Shown here one piece after another: positions 22,773 to 31,862 of a stretch of DNA of 62,911 nt. Both the position numbers and the translations under genes were made by a program. Each line of letters begins with the position of its first letter. The stretch's first letter is position 1. The notes beneath the pieces were generated by a model that was not told the DNA's origin, did no database searches, and saw only the letters and a list, made by a program, of their open reading frames with translations. The stretch is from Mesorhizobium muleiense (lineage in GTDB: Bacteria > Pseudomonadota > Alphaproteobacteria > Rhizobiales > Rhizobiaceae), in the NCBI RefSeq assembly GCF_900099905.1, contig NZ_FNEE01000030.1:1-62911 (forward strand), written 5' to 3'.

Positions 22773-24257
22773 TCATGGCCTTTTAGTGACTATCCCCAGC
22801 GCTGTGAAAGCAGCAGCCACGCCGCCCTGGCGCAGGCGTTCGAGATGGGCGGCCGCGAGGTCGATCAGCGTCAGGCGCTCGGCACCGCCCTTGGCGAAGC
22901 CGGCCAGGTCGAACACCGCCACCACCGCTTCGCCAGCCGACAGATGCCGAGTGTCGAGTGCGGCCAAAGCCAGGTCGAGCGGGTCGGTGAAGTGGTTTTC
23001 CGGCAAGGCTTTGCCGCGCGCCTCGCAAGCCGCGATCCAGGCAGCCACCACCAGCATCAGATAGGCGGGCGGGGCACCGTCACTCATCCGCTCCATTGCC
23101 GAGGCAATGATGCGCTGGGGCAGTTTCTGGCTGCCATCATTGGCGATCTGCGCCGTCCGATGGGCGAGCGCGGTGTTCGAATAGCGCTTGGCAAGCTGGG
23201 CCGTGTAGTCGGTCGTGTCGAGCCCGGCGTCCTTCGGCAGTGTCGTGATCGCCTCGGCCCACAATCCGTCGACGAATTGCCGGATCGCCGGATCGGCGAA
23301 GGCGCGGTCGACCGTCTCATAGCCGCTGAGCAGGCCAAGATAGGCGATCGCCGAATGCGAGCCGTTGAGCAGGCGCAGTTTCATGTCCTCGAACGGCCCG
23401 ACGTCACCGACCATGGTGACGCCGAACCTTTCCCAGGCCGGCCTGCCCGCCGGGAAATCGTCTTCGACCACCCATTGGCAGAACGGCTCGGTCATGACAG
23501 GCCAGGCGTCGACGACGCCGAGCTGGCCCGATATCCGTGCCCGGTCGGCATCGGTGGTCGCCGGCACGATGCGATCGACCATGCTCGACGGAAACGCCAC
23601 TTCATCGGCGATGTGGCGGGCGAGATCGGTACCGCGCAAAGCGGCGAATTCGACCAGCAGCCGGCGCAGCGTGGCGCCGTTGGCCGGGAGATTGTCGCAG
23701 CACAGCACTGTGAATGGCTGGATACTGGCGGCGCGGCGGCGCGCAAGCGATTCGGCCAGAAAACCATGCGCCGTCCGCGGCATTTGCGGGTTGGCCAAAT
23801 CGTGGACGATGTCGGGATGGGCTGTGTCCAGTCCGCCACCCGCCGCCCTGAGATAGGCTTTTTCGGTGATCGTCAGTGTGACGATGGCGGTGCGCGGATC
23901 GGTCAGCGCGGCCAGCACCGCACCCGGATCTTCCGGCGCCACCAGCATCGACAGGATCGAGCCGACGACGCGCAGGCTTTCGCTGTCGCTGCTCCTGACC
24001 GCCAGCGTGTAAAGTCCGTCCTGCGGCGCCAGCGCGTCGCGTGTGTCGGCGCTGCGCAGCGAGACACCGACAATGCCCCAATCCGTCTCTCCTGCCGCCA
24101 GGCAATCGTCGACATAGGCTGCCTGATGGGCGCGGTGGAATGCGCCGACGCCGAGATGGACGATGCCGGGTACGACACGGTTGCGGTCGTATCCGGGGAC
24201 CGCGACCGAGGCCGGCAATGCCTGCCGCGTGCTGTTGGAAAGGCGTCTGTCTGTCAT
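22773..24257 (-). CDS. uxuB: Mannitol dehydrogenase-family oxidoreductase, probably D-mannonate oxidoreductase (fructuronate reductase)
   Basis: A 494-aa long-chain polyol dehydrogenase. The NAD-binding start GIVHLGVGAFHRAHQAAYVD, the LTITEKAY strand, CDNLPANG and the signature FPSSMVDRIVPAT (with the catalytic Lys region K-LRLLNGSHSAIAYLG) are all visible. The family includes mannitol 2-dehydrogenase, fructuronate reductase and tagaturonate reductase. Divergence from uxaC and the surrounding uronate genes favour fructuronate reductase. The ATG at 24257 was chosen over an upstream TTG; neither has a strong ribosome site. Confidence 0.82.
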   Translation of the reverse strand: MTDRRLSNSTRQALPASVAVPGYDRNRVVPGIVHLGVGAFHRAHQAAYVDDCLAAGETDWGIVGVSLRSADTRDALAPQDGLYTLAVRSSDSESLRVVGSILSMLVAPEDPGAVLAALTDPRTAIVTLTITEKAYLRAAGGGLDTAHPDIVHDLANPQMPRTAHGFLAESLARRRAASIQPFTVLCCDNLPANGATLRRLLVEFAALRGTDLARHIADEVAFPSSMVDRIVPATTDADRARISGQLGVVDAWPVMTEPFCQWVVEDDFPAGRPAWERFGVTMVGDVGPFEDMKLRLLNGSHSAIAYLGLLSGYETVDRAFADPAIRQFVDGLWAEAITTLPKDAGLDTTDYTAQLAKRYSNTALAHRTAQIANDGSQKLPQRIIASAMERMSDGAPPAYLMLVVAAWIAACEARGKALPENHFTDPLDLALAALDTRHLSAGEAVVAVFDLAGFAKGGAERLTLIDLAAAHLERLRQGGVAAAFTALGIVTKRP

Positions 24258-24350
24258 CGTGCGATGGGTCTGATCGAGCTCGTGCCGGGCGTGGCAGGCA
24301 TGCGGCGTAACATCCGTTTCGTTCCCGCACAATGGGCTGACGTTGCGTTA

Positions 24351-24390
24351 AAGTCATCATACAACAATCTATTTTTTGTATGTTGACATT
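24351..24390. promoter_or_regulatory. Inverted-repeat operator and promoter between uxuB and uxaC
   Basis: CATACAA (24358-24364) and TTGTATG (24376-24382) form a dyad. Reading outward from the centre, both half-sites continue as TTGTATG(A/T)TGAC(T/A)TTA, so the symmetry covers about 16 bases per arm. A consensus -35 TTGACA (24383-24388) for uxaC is embedded in the right arm. This is a likely operator for the GntR protein encoded downstream, placed to control both divergent transcripts. Confidence 0.65.
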
Positions 24391-24433
24391 ATTTCTTTCC
24401 GACCCTACCGATGGCCGGGATGGGAGGAACGAC

Positions 24434-25843
24434 GTGGCCGCATTGACCGATCCGGATCTGCTGTTTCCGTCGGAGGCGCGTCCGCTGTCGCTCGCCCGCG
24501 ATCTTTACGCCGCTGTCAAGGATCTGCCGATCGTCAGCCCGCACGGTCACACCGATCCGCGCTGGTATGCGCTCAACGAGGCGTTTTCCGATCCAGCGCA
24601 ATTGCTTGTCGTGCCGGACCATTACATCTTCCGCATGCTGTTCAGCCAGGGCGTCCGGCTCGAGGATCTCGGCGTGCCAACGCTCGACGGCTCACCGGTG
24701 GAGACCGACGGCAGAACGAACTGGCGGCGCTTCGCCGAGCACTATCATCTGTTCCGCGGCACGCCGACGCGGCTGTGGCTCGACCATGTGCTTGCCCATC
24801 TGTTCGGCATCGAAGAGCCGCTGACGGCCGCAACCGCCGACGGCCATTACGACACGATCTCGTCCTTGCTGCAGTGGGAGAATTTTCGCCCGCGAGCCCT
24901 GTTCGAGCGCTTCAACATCGAGGTCATCGCGACGACCGAAGGCGCGCTCGACGATCTCAGATGGCACCAGATGATCCGCGACAGCGGCTGGGAGGGCCGC
25001 GTCGTCACCGCCTACCGGCCGGACGCCGTCGTCGATCCCGATTTCGAAGGCTTTTCTGCCAATCTCGATCGACTCGGCGACATCACCGGCTGCGATACCG
25101 GCAGCTGGGCCGGCTATCTCGATGCGCATCGCCAGAGAAGGGCCTTCTTCAAAAGTTTTGGCGCGACCGCGTCGGATCACGGCCATCCGACGGCAGAGAC
25201 CGCCAATCTGTCGGATGCTGCCGCGCAGGAGCTGTTCAACCGCATCCGCCGGGGTTCGGACGACGAGCGTGAGCGAAAACTGTTTCGCGCCCAGATGCTG
25301 ACCGAGATGGCCAAGATGAGCCGCGACGACGGGCTGGTCCTGCAGATCCATCCCGGCTCCTGGCGCAATCATTCGCCTGCCGTCTTCCACAAGTTCGGCA
25401 GGGACAAGGGTTTCGACATCCCGACCAGAACCGACTATGTGACGGCGCTGAAGCCGCTGCTCGACTGCGTCGGCCTGGAGCGCGACCTTGCAATCATCCT
25501 CTTCACGCTCGACGAGACCAGCTATGCGCGCGAACTGGCGCCACTCGCCGGCGTCTATCCTGCGCTGAAGCTCGGGCCGGCCTGGTGGTTCCACGACAGC
25601 CCGGAGGGCATGCGCCGGTTCCGCGAGATGACCACCGAGACTGCCGGCTTCTACAACACCGTCGGCTTCAACGATGACACCCGCGCCTTTCCATCCATCC
25701 CGGCCCGCCATGATGTTGCGCGTCGGGTCGATTGCGCCTTTCTTGCGCGTCTCGTCGCCGAGCACCGGCTCCGCGAGGACGAGGCGCACGAGCTGGCGCA
25801 GGAACTTGCCTATACGCTCGCGAAAAAGGCGTACCGGCTCTAA
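24434..25843 (+). CDS. uxaC: Glucuronate (uronate) isomerase
   Basis: A 469-aa amidohydrolase-fold isomerase converting D-glucuronate to D-fructuronate and D-galacturonate to D-tagaturonate. Visible are IVSPHGHTDPRWYA (metal-binding HxH), DHYIFRMLFSQGV, the ...QIHPGSWRNHSP segment and GPAWWFHDSPEGMRRF. The GTG at 24434, with GGGAGGA upstream, gives 469 residues, matching the usual 470; the ATG at 24380 lies within the operator and is unlikely. First gene of the uronate operon. The first step of the pathway is cytosolic. Confidence 0.92.
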   Translation: MAALTDPDLLFPSEARPLSLARDLYAAVKDLPIVSPHGHTDPRWYALNEAFSDPAQLLVVPDHYIFRMLFSQGVRLEDLGVPTLDGSPVETDGRTNWRRFAEHYHLFRGTPTRLWLDHVLAHLFGIEEPLTAATADGHYDTISSLLQWENFRPRALFERFNIEVIATTEGALDDLRWHQMIRDSGWEGRVVTAYRPDAVVDPDFEGFSANLDRLGDITGCDTGSWAGYLDAHRQRRAFFKSFGATASDHGHPTAETANLSDAAAQELFNRIRRGSDDERERKLFRAQMLTEMAKMSRDDGLVLQIHPGSWRNHSPAVFHKFGRDKGFDIPTRTDYVTALKPLLDCVGLERDLAIILFTLDETSYARELAPLAGVYPALKLGPAWWFHDSPEGMRRFREMTTETAGFYNTVGFNDDTRAFPSIPARHDVARRVDCAFLARLVAEHRLREDEAHELAQELAYTLAKKAYRL

Positions 25844-25879
25844 CGGCGCTTGCCGCCATCGTTCAAACGGGAGGAACCA

Positions 25880-26857
25880 ATGCTGCATTTTTCTAGACTG
25901 GCGGGAGCTACGCTACTGGCCGCCGCACTGATGGCCGGAACGGCAAGCGCCCAGACGGTCCTGCGCTCGTCCGACACGCACCCGGACGGCTATCCGACGG
26001 TCGAGGCGGTCAAATATTTTGGCGAGCTTGTGAAGGAGCGCACGGCCGGCCGCTATTCGGTCGATGTCTATCATTCCGCGCAGCTCGGCGAGGAAAAGGA
26101 CACGATCGAGCAGGTGCGCTCGGGCGTGATCGACCTCAACCGCGTCTCGATGGCGCCGTTCAACGGACTCATCCCCGAAACCACCGTTCCCTCGCTACCC
26201 TACATCTTCCGCTCGGAAGACCATATGCACAAGGTCATGGACGGACCGGTCGGCGACCAGATTGCGGCGGCGTTCGAACAGGTCGGGCTGGTGCTGCTCG
26301 CCTTTTATGACGGCGGCGCGCGCTCCTTCTACAATTCGAAGAAGCCGATCAACTCTGTCGCCGATATGGCCGGCTTGAAATTCCGCGTCATCCAGTCCGA
26401 CATCTTCGTCGACATGGTGGCCGCACTCGGCGCCAACGCGACGCCGATGCCGTATGGCGAGGTGTATTCGGCGATCGAAACCGGGGTCATCGACGGCGCG
26501 GAGAACAATTTTCCGAGCTACGACACCGCCAAGCATGCGGAAGTCGCCAAGCACTATTCGCTCGACGAGCACACGATGGTGCCGGAAGCCTTTGTCATGG
26601 CGAAGTCGAGCTGGGACAAGCTGACGCCGGAAGACCAGGCGATCTTCAAGGCGGCCGCCAAGGAAAGCGTCGCCAAGCAGCGTGAGCTGTGGGCCGCCAA
26701 GGTCAAGGAATCGCGTGCCAAGGTCGAGGCGGCCGGTTCGCAGATCACGACGCCGGACAAGCAGGCCTTCATCGACGCGATGGGACCGGTCTACGAAAAG
26801 CACGTCAAGGACGACAAGCTGAAGGCGATGGTCGAAGCCATTAGGGCCGTTCAGTGA
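25880..26857 (+). CDS. TRAP transporter substrate-binding protein (DctP family)
   Basis: A 325-aa periplasmic protein with a Sec signal peptide (cleavage near ASA|QTVLRSS, about residue 25). DctP hallmarks are HPDGYPTVEAVKYFGE, the carboxylate-binding arginine in GLKFRVIQS, and GEVYSAIETGVIDGAENN. The ATG at 25880 has GGGAGGAACC upstream. Its position between uxaC and the DctQ/DctM genes points to uronate capture; binding to glucuronate, galacturonate or unsaturated uronates cannot be distinguished from the sequence. Confidence 0.92.
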   Translation: MLHFSRLAGATLLAAALMAGTASAQTVLRSSDTHPDGYPTVEAVKYFGELVKERTAGRYSVDVYHSAQLGEEKDTIEQVRSGVIDLNRVSMAPFNGLIPETTVPSLPYIFRSEDHMHKVMDGPVGDQIAAAFEQVGLVLLAFYDGGARSFYNSKKPINSVADMAGLKFRVIQSDIFVDMVAALGANATPMPYGEVYSAIETGVIDGAENNFPSYDTAKHAEVAKHYSLDEHTMVPEAFVMAKSSWDKLTPEDQAIFKAAAKESVAKQRELWAAKVKESRAKVEAAGSQITTPDKQAFIDAMGPVYEKHVKDDKLKAMVEAIRAVQ

Positions 26858-26909
26858 TCAAGCGGCGGCGCGGGCATTCCGCGCCGCCACCCTCTTGCGG
26901 AGAGAACCA

Positions 26910-27488
26910 GTGACCTCCAGCTCAGAACAGAGACCGTCCCTGTCCGGCATCGCGCGGGTGATGTCGCGCGTCAGCACGGCGGCGCTGTGGATCGCTGGCA
27001 TCGGGCTGGTGCTGATGACCGCCTTCGTCGCCTGGCAGGTGTTCGGCCGCTATGTTCTGAACCGCTCGCCGAGCTGGACCGAGCAGGGCTCGGTGATGCT
27101 GATGAGCTGGTTCATTTTCCTCGGCGCTGCCGTCGGGGTGCGCGAGAACTATCACCTCGGCTTCGACGTCCTGCTCTACGTGCTGCCGAAAGGCGGCAAG
27201 CGTTGGCTGAGGATGATCTCGGATCTCGTCGCGCTCGCCTTCGGCATCGGCATGATCTGGTATGGCAGCCAGCTGGTCGCGCTGACCTGGGGCGCCACCT
27301 TGCCGTCGCTCGGCATATCGGGGGGCTGGGACTACGTCCCGCTTGTCGCGGGAGGCGCGCTCATCGTGCTGTTCACGCTGGAGCGCATCGTGCTTCGCCT
27401 CTCCGGTGCGCCGATCGACGATGCGCTCGATGAGCTGCCGCCGGCGGAAGTCGCAGCCGAACTCGACACAGCCAACGTGAAGGTCTGA
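26910..27488 (+). CDS. TRAP transporter small permease (DctQ family)
   Basis: A 192-aa four-helix membrane protein that pairs with the large permease. Visible are the first hydrophobic segment (about 25-47), WQVFGRYVLNRSPSWTEQGS (the DctQ signature with Trp-Thr-Glu), and VRENYHLGFDVLLY. The GTG at 26910 follows GGAGAGAACCA. It is four bases upstream of the large permease gene and in the same operon. Confidence 0.9.
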   Translation: MTSSSEQRPSLSGIARVMSRVSTAALWIAGIGLVLMTAFVAWQVFGRYVLNRSPSWTEQGSVMLMSWFIFLGAAVGVRENYHLGFDVLLYVLPKGGKRWLRMISDLVALAFGIGMIWYGSQLVALTWGATLPSLGISGGWDYVPLVAGGALIVLFTLERIVLRLSGAPIDDALDELPPAEVAAELDTANVKV

Positions 27489-27492
27489 CGCC

Positions 27493-28773
27493 ATGGAACT
27501 CTGGATACTTTTTGGCGTCTTCACTGTCCTGATGCTCATCGGCACGCCGATCGCTTTCTGCCTCGGCGTCGCAAGCTTTGCCACCGTTCTCTATATGGGC
27601 CTGCCGCCGCTCATCGTGTTCCAGCGCCTGAATTCCGGCATGAGCGTCTTTTCGCTGCTGGCCATTCCGTTTTTCATCTACGCCGGCGACCTGATGGTGC
27701 GCGGCGGCATCGCCAGCAAGATCGTTGCCTTCGCCGGCTCGCTCGTCGGCCACATGCGCGGCGGCCTCGGGCAGGTCAACATCGCGACCGCTACACTGTT
27801 CGGCGGCATTTCGGGCTCCGCCGTGGCGGAGGCAGCCGCGGTCGGCGGCTTGATGATCCCGCAGATGAAGGCGCGTGGCTATGGAGCGGATTACGCCGTC
27901 AACGTCACATCGATGGCGGCGCTGATCGCGCTGCTGCTGCCGCCGTCGCACAACATGATCATCTACTCGATCTCGGCAGGCGGAAAGATCTCCATCGCCG
28001 ACCTGTTCACCGCCGGCATCATCCCGGGCCTGCTGTTGGCCCTGGCGCTGATGATCACCGCCTACTTCGTGGCGCGCTCGCGCGGCTATCCGACCGAGCC
28101 GTTTCCTGGCTTCGCCGCCGTCGCGCATCTTTTCGCCGTCGCGGTGCCAGGCCTGCTGCTGATCGCGATCATCTTCGGCGGCGTGCGATCGGGCGTTTTC
28201 ACGGCCACAGAGAGTTCCTGCATCGCCGTCATCTATGCATTGCTCGTGACTGTCCTGGTCTACCGGCAGATGACCTGGGAAGGTTTCGTTCATGCCACCC
28301 ATGGCGCCGTGCGCACCACGGCCATGGTGCTGCTCATCATCGGCATGGCAGCGGCGTTCTCGTGGTTGATGGCCTTCCTCAAAGTGCCGGCAGCGCTGAT
28401 AGCCTCGATGAACGCGATCTCGGAAGATCCGCTGGTCGTGCTGCTCCTGCTCAACCTCTTGATGCTGTTCCTCGGCACCTTCATGGACATGGGGCCGACG
28501 ATCATCATCTGCACGCCGATCTTCCTGCCCGTGGCGCAGGCCTACGGCGTCGATCCGGTGCATTTCGGTGTCATCATGATCCTCAACTTCGGCATCGGGC
28601 TGAACACGCCGCCGGTGGGCGCAGTGCAGTTCGTGGCGTGCGCGGTGGGCAAGATATCCGTCTGGGAAGCGATGCGCTCGATCTGGCCGTTCTATGGGGC
28701 CGGCCTCGTGGTGCTGGGGCTCGTCACTTACATTCCGGCCATCTCGCTATGGTTGCCGAGCGTCTTCAAATAG
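27493..28773 (+). CDS. TRAP transporter large permease (DctM family)
   Basis: A 426-aa, roughly 12-helix secondary transporter that uses the Na+ or H+ gradient to take substrate from the binding protein. Characteristic are the opening LFGVFTVLMLIGTPIAFCLG, FYIYAGDLMVRGG-like FFIYAGDLMVRGGIA, GGISGSAVAEAAAVGGLMIP, the LLPPSHNMIIYS motif and the closing GIGLNTPPVGAVQFVAC. Start ATG at 27493, four bases after dctQ. Confidence 0.95.
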   Translation: MELWILFGVFTVLMLIGTPIAFCLGVASFATVLYMGLPPLIVFQRLNSGMSVFSLLAIPFFIYAGDLMVRGGIASKIVAFAGSLVGHMRGGLGQVNIATATLFGGISGSAVAEAAAVGGLMIPQMKARGYGADYAVNVTSMAALIALLLPPSHNMIIYSISAGGKISIADLFTAGIIPGLLLALALMITAYFVARSRGYPTEPFPGFAAVAHLFAVAVPGLLLIAIIFGGVRSGVFTATESSCIAVIYALLVTVLVYRQMTWEGFVHATHGAVRTTAMVLLIIGMAAAFSWLMAFLKVPAALIASMNAISEDPLVVLLLLNLLMLFLGTFMDMGPTIIICTPIFLPVAQAYGVDPVHFGVIMILNFGIGLNTPPVGAVQFVACAVGKISVWEAMRSIWPFYGAGLVVLGLVTYIPAISLWLPSVFK

Positions 28774-28782
28774 GGGCTGGCA

Positions 28783-29559
28783 ATGGCATCGGACATGGCA
28801 ATCAACCTGAAGGTCGAACGCAAGCCCAAGCTGTCGGAGACCGTGGTCGCGGCGATTCGCAAGCAGTTGCAGGCGGGCGAGATCCAGCCAGGCCAAAAGC
28901 TGCCGACCGAGGGTCGGCTGACCGAAACCTTCGGGGTCAGCCGCACCGTCATCCGCGAAGCGCTGGCCAAGCTTGCCGCCGACGGTCTGGTCGAGCCGCG
29001 CCAGGGCGCTGGGGTGTTCGTCACCGAGCATATCTCGACGATGTTCGGCACGCTGGCCGCGGACATCGGCAGCAAGGATTCGATCGCCCTCAACGTGCTG
29101 GAGGTGCGCCTGGCGATCGAGATTGAATCCGCCGGTCTGGCCGCTATCCGTCGCAATGCCGCGCAGGAAGCGGCGATCCAGGAGGCGTTTTTCGAGTTCG
29201 AGCGGCTGCTGTTGAACAGCGAGCCGACAGGTCCGGCCGACCTCGCCTTCCACCGGGCGATCGCCAGCGCCACCAACAATCCGTTCTATGTCGAGATGCT
29301 CGACGTGCTCGGCCGGCGCGCCATTCCTTGCGACGTGACATCGCCGTGGTCGACAGAACTCGCCCAATCCGACGCCTATCAGCGCGGCCTGCAAGACGAG
29401 CATCTGGTGATCCTGAACGCCATTACATCAGGCGATGCCGAGTCCGCGCGCGAAGCGATGCGCGCGCATCTCAGCGCCAGCCAGCAGCGCTATCGCGAGC
29501 GCCTGCATGCACGTCAGATCTTTTATGCCGATTCGGTCAAGGCCGCGGCAACCGAATGA
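28783..29559 (+). CDS. GntR-family regulator with FCD effector domain
   Basis: A 258-aa FadR-subfamily regulator. The winged HTH spans about residues 15-80 (LSETVVAAIRKQLQAGEIQP, LPTEGRLTETFGVSRTVIRE, then RQGAGVFV). The C-terminal all-helical FCD ligand domain contains the metal-ligand pattern DLAFHRAIASATNN and a late HL motif. Its place inside the uronate operon suggests that it senses a pathway intermediate and binds the inverted repeat between uxuB and uxaC; the operator assignment is inference. Confidence 0.9.
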   Translation: MASDMAINLKVERKPKLSETVVAAIRKQLQAGEIQPGQKLPTEGRLTETFGVSRTVIREALAKLAADGLVEPRQGAGVFVTEHISTMFGTLAADIGSKDSIALNVLEVRLAIEIESAGLAAIRRNAAQEAAIQEAFFEFERLLLNSEPTGPADLAFHRAIASATNNPFYVEMLDVLGRRAIPCDVTSPWSTELAQSDAYQRGLQDEHLVILNAITSGDAESAREAMRAHLSASQQRYRERLHARQIFYADSVKAAATE

Positions 29560-29586
29560 CCAATGAGGCAGCCCAATGGGACAGCA

Positions 29587-30444
29587 ATGAATCACACTGA
29601 CAATCACACCGACTTCACCTCGCGCTTCGCCATCGACCCTGTCACCGCTGCGGCGATGGGGACGGACGAGCTCCGCCACAATTTCCTGATCGAAGGCCTG
29701 TTCCAGCTCGGCCGCATCGGCCTGGCCTATACGCATTACGACCGCATGATCGTTGGCGGCGCCATGCCTGCCGGGACACCGCTTTCGCTGCAGGCGATCA
29801 AGCCGACCGGAACAGAGAACTTTCTCGATCGCCGCGAAATGATCGCCGTCAACATCGGCGGCGCCGGCATCGTGAAAGCCGGCGGCCAGTCCTACGAGCT
29901 GCAGCCGCGGGACATGCTGTATCTCGGCATGGGCGCCAATGAGGTGTCATTCGCCTCAGTCAATCCAGCCGAGCCGGCCAAGTTCTATCTGCTCAGCGCG
30001 CCGGCGCATCAGAGCCATCCCAGCCGGCTGATCCGCATCGGCGATGCCAAGCGGCTCGACCTCGGCAGTCAGGCGACCTGCAACGAGCGCTCGATCTTCC
30101 AGTTCATCCATGCCGAGGGTGTGAAGACCTGCCAACTCGTCGTCGGCATGACCCAGCTCGCCCCAGGCTCGGTCTGGAACACCATCCCGTGCCATGTGCA
30201 TGACCGGCGCATGGAGGCTTATCTCTATTTCGACCTGCCGGAGACGGCGCGGGTGTTTCATTTCATGGGCGAGCCGGACGAGACACGCCATCTCGTCATG
30301 CGCAACGAGGAAGCGGTGCTGTCGCCGGGCTGGTCGATCCATTCGGGCGCCGGCACCTCCAACTACGCCTTCATCTGGGCGATGGCCGGCGACAATGTCG
30401 ACTATACGGATGTCGACCCGGTAGCGATGGAAGAGCTGCGATGA
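29587..30444 (+). CDS. kduI: 5-dehydro-4-deoxy-D-glucuronate isomerase
   Basis: A 285-aa double cupin enzyme converting 5-keto-4-deoxyuronate to 2,5-diketo-3-deoxygluconate. Visible are RRE/GGAGIV strands, the zinc ligands in PCHVHDRRMEAYLYF (HxH...E) and the family phrases FHFMGEPDETRHLVMRNEEA and SPGWSIHSGAGTSNYAFIWA. The ATG at 29587 gives a length close to the E. coli protein (278); an ATG at 29563 adds eight residues and cannot be excluded. The stop overlaps the kduD start (ATGA). Confidence 0.93.
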   Translation: MNHTDNHTDFTSRFAIDPVTAAAMGTDELRHNFLIEGLFQLGRIGLAYTHYDRMIVGGAMPAGTPLSLQAIKPTGTENFLDRREMIAVNIGGAGIVKAGGQSYELQPRDMLYLGMGANEVSFASVNPAEPAKFYLLSAPAHQSHPSRLIRIGDAKRLDLGSQATCNERSIFQFIHAEGVKTCQLVVGMTQLAPGSVWNTIPCHVHDRRMEAYLYFDLPETARVFHFMGEPDETRHLVMRNEEAVLSPGWSIHSGAGTSNYAFIWAMAGDNVDYTDVDPVAMEELR

Positions 30445-31208
30445 GCGACCTCTCGGCTTTCAGCCTGGCCGGCAAGCGCATTCTCGTCACCGGCGCCAAC
30501 ACCGGAATCGGCCAAGGCATCGCCCTGTCGATCGCGCGCGCCGGTGGTGCGGTGGTCGGCGTCGGCCGCTCTGCAATGGATGAGACCGCGGAAAAGATCG
30601 CTGGTGCGGGCGGCGGCTTCGAGGCGGTGCGCTGCGATCTTGCCGACCACGCCGCCGCCCAGGCGATACTCGATCGCGTCTGGGACGAAACCGGGCCGCT
30701 CGACGGGCTGGTCAACAATGCCGGCATCATCCGGCGCGCCGACGCCGTCGATCTGGGGCAAGCCGATTGGGACGATGTCATGGACGTCAACCTGAAGACG
30801 GTGTTTTTTCTTAGCCAGAGCTTTGCCCGGCGCGTGCTTGCCGATCCCGAACGGCGCGGCAAGATCGTCAACATCGCCTCGGTGCTGAGCTTCCAGGGCG
30901 GCATCCGCGTCGCCTCCTACACCGCCTCGAAACATGGCGTGGTCGGCATTACCCGGTTGCTCGCCTGCGAATGGGCGTCGAAAGGCATCAACGTCAACAG
31001 TATTGCGCCCGGCTACATCGAAACCAACAACACCGAGGCGCTGCGTGCCGACCCGGACCGCAGCACCGCCATTCTGGCGCGCATTCCAGCCGGGCGCTGG
31101 GGCGGACCGGAAGACATCGGCGACGCTGCCGTCTTCCTGCTGGCGCCGGCGTCAAACTACATGCATGGCGCGGTGGTGCCGGTGGACGGCGGCTGGCTGG
31201 CGCGATGA
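30441..31208 (+). CDS. kduD: 2-dehydro-3-deoxy-D-gluconate 5-dehydrogenase
   Basis: A 255-aa short-chain dehydrogenase that reduces 2,5-diketo-3-deoxygluconate to 2-keto-3-deoxygluconate with NAD(P)H. Visible are the cofactor loop VTGANTGIGQG (about 13-23), NNAGIIRR, IASVLSFQGGIRVASYTASK (catalytic Ser, Tyr and Lys) and the C-terminal SDIGDAAVFLLAPAS-type segment. It overlaps kduI by four bases. The pairing with kduI and the kdgF-like cupin strongly supports the specific assignment over a generic SDR. Confidence 0.92.
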   Translation: MSDLSAFSLAGKRILVTGANTGIGQGIALSIARAGGAVVGVGRSAMDETAEKIAGAGGGFEAVRCDLADHAAAQAILDRVWDETGPLDGLVNNAGIIRRADAVDLGQADWDDVMDVNLKTVFFLSQSFARRVLADPERRGKIVNIASVLSFQGGIRVASYTASKHGVVGITRLLACEWASKGINVNSIAPGYIETNNTEALRADPDRSTAILARIPAGRWGGPEDIGDAAVFLLAPASNYMHGAVVPVDGGWLAR

Positions 31209-31230
31209 GGAGCATGACAAGGATGTGGCG

Positions 31231-31569
31231 ATGATCGGAACGAAGATCTTTACGCATGCCGGCGAGGGCGCGTGGACGCCGACCCCGGATGGCAATCGCA
31301 GGCGTGTGCTGCTGCACACGGACGAATTGATGATGGTCGAGTTCGGGTTCGACAAGGGCGGTGTCGGTGCGCTGCATTCGCACCCGCATGTCCAGGCGAG
31401 CTACGTCGCCGAGGGCCGCTTCGAGGTCACCATCGACGGCACGACCGAGATCCTGGAAACGGGAAGCAGCTTCATCGTCCCTTCCAACCTGATCCACGGC
31501 GTCAAGGCGCTCGAGGCCGGCCGCCTCGTCGACAGCTTTACCCCGCATCGCGCCGATTTCCTCGTCTGA
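31231..31569 (+). CDS. kdgF: KdgF-like cupin protein (uronate linearisation)
   Basis: A 112-aa single-cupin protein with metal-binding residues in GALHSHPHVQASYVAEGRFE (two His, then a distal Glu) and a second motif FIVPSNLIHGVKAL. KdgF converts 4,5-unsaturated uronates into the linear ketouronate used by KduI, and its place directly after kduI-kduD supports that role. The ATG at 31231 has AAGGAT upstream; the frame reads on from further upstream but without similarity. Last gene of the operon. It could instead be a generic cupin. Confidence 0.82.
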   Translation: MIGTKIFTHAGEGAWTPTPDGNRRRVLLHTDELMMVEFGFDKGGVGALHSHPHVQASYVAEGRFEVTIDGTTEILETGSSFIVPSNLIHGVKALEAGRLVDSFTPHRADFLV

Positions 31570-31619
31570 CAGTACGAGAACGCCCGCAGGTCACTACGCA
31601 GCGGCAGCCGAAGCAAAAA

Positions 31620-31645
31620 GCCCGCGCCTCCGGAGAGACGCGGGC
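31620..31645 (+). terminator. Hairpin after the uronate operon
   Basis: GCCCGCG and CGCGGGC surround a 12-base loop about 50 bases after the kdgF stop. No T run follows on the plus strand, while AAAAAG precedes it, so it may act better on minus-strand transcripts or need Rho. Confidence 0.45.
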
Positions 31646-31862
31646 GTGTTGCCTGGGCGCTTGTGGCGCCGCGGTACTCAAAACATCACCGCAGGACCTG
31701 AACCTGCCGAATCATGGTGAAGATAGGATTAATCGGCCCGAGCCGTTGCGCGATATTCACAGCCAAAGTGAATAGAGGCTGGAATCACGCTCGCATATCC
31801 GCCAATGAGGGGGATAACTTTTCAGACGGAGCCGACGGAGACAGGACTTGAGGAGCGTTCGA

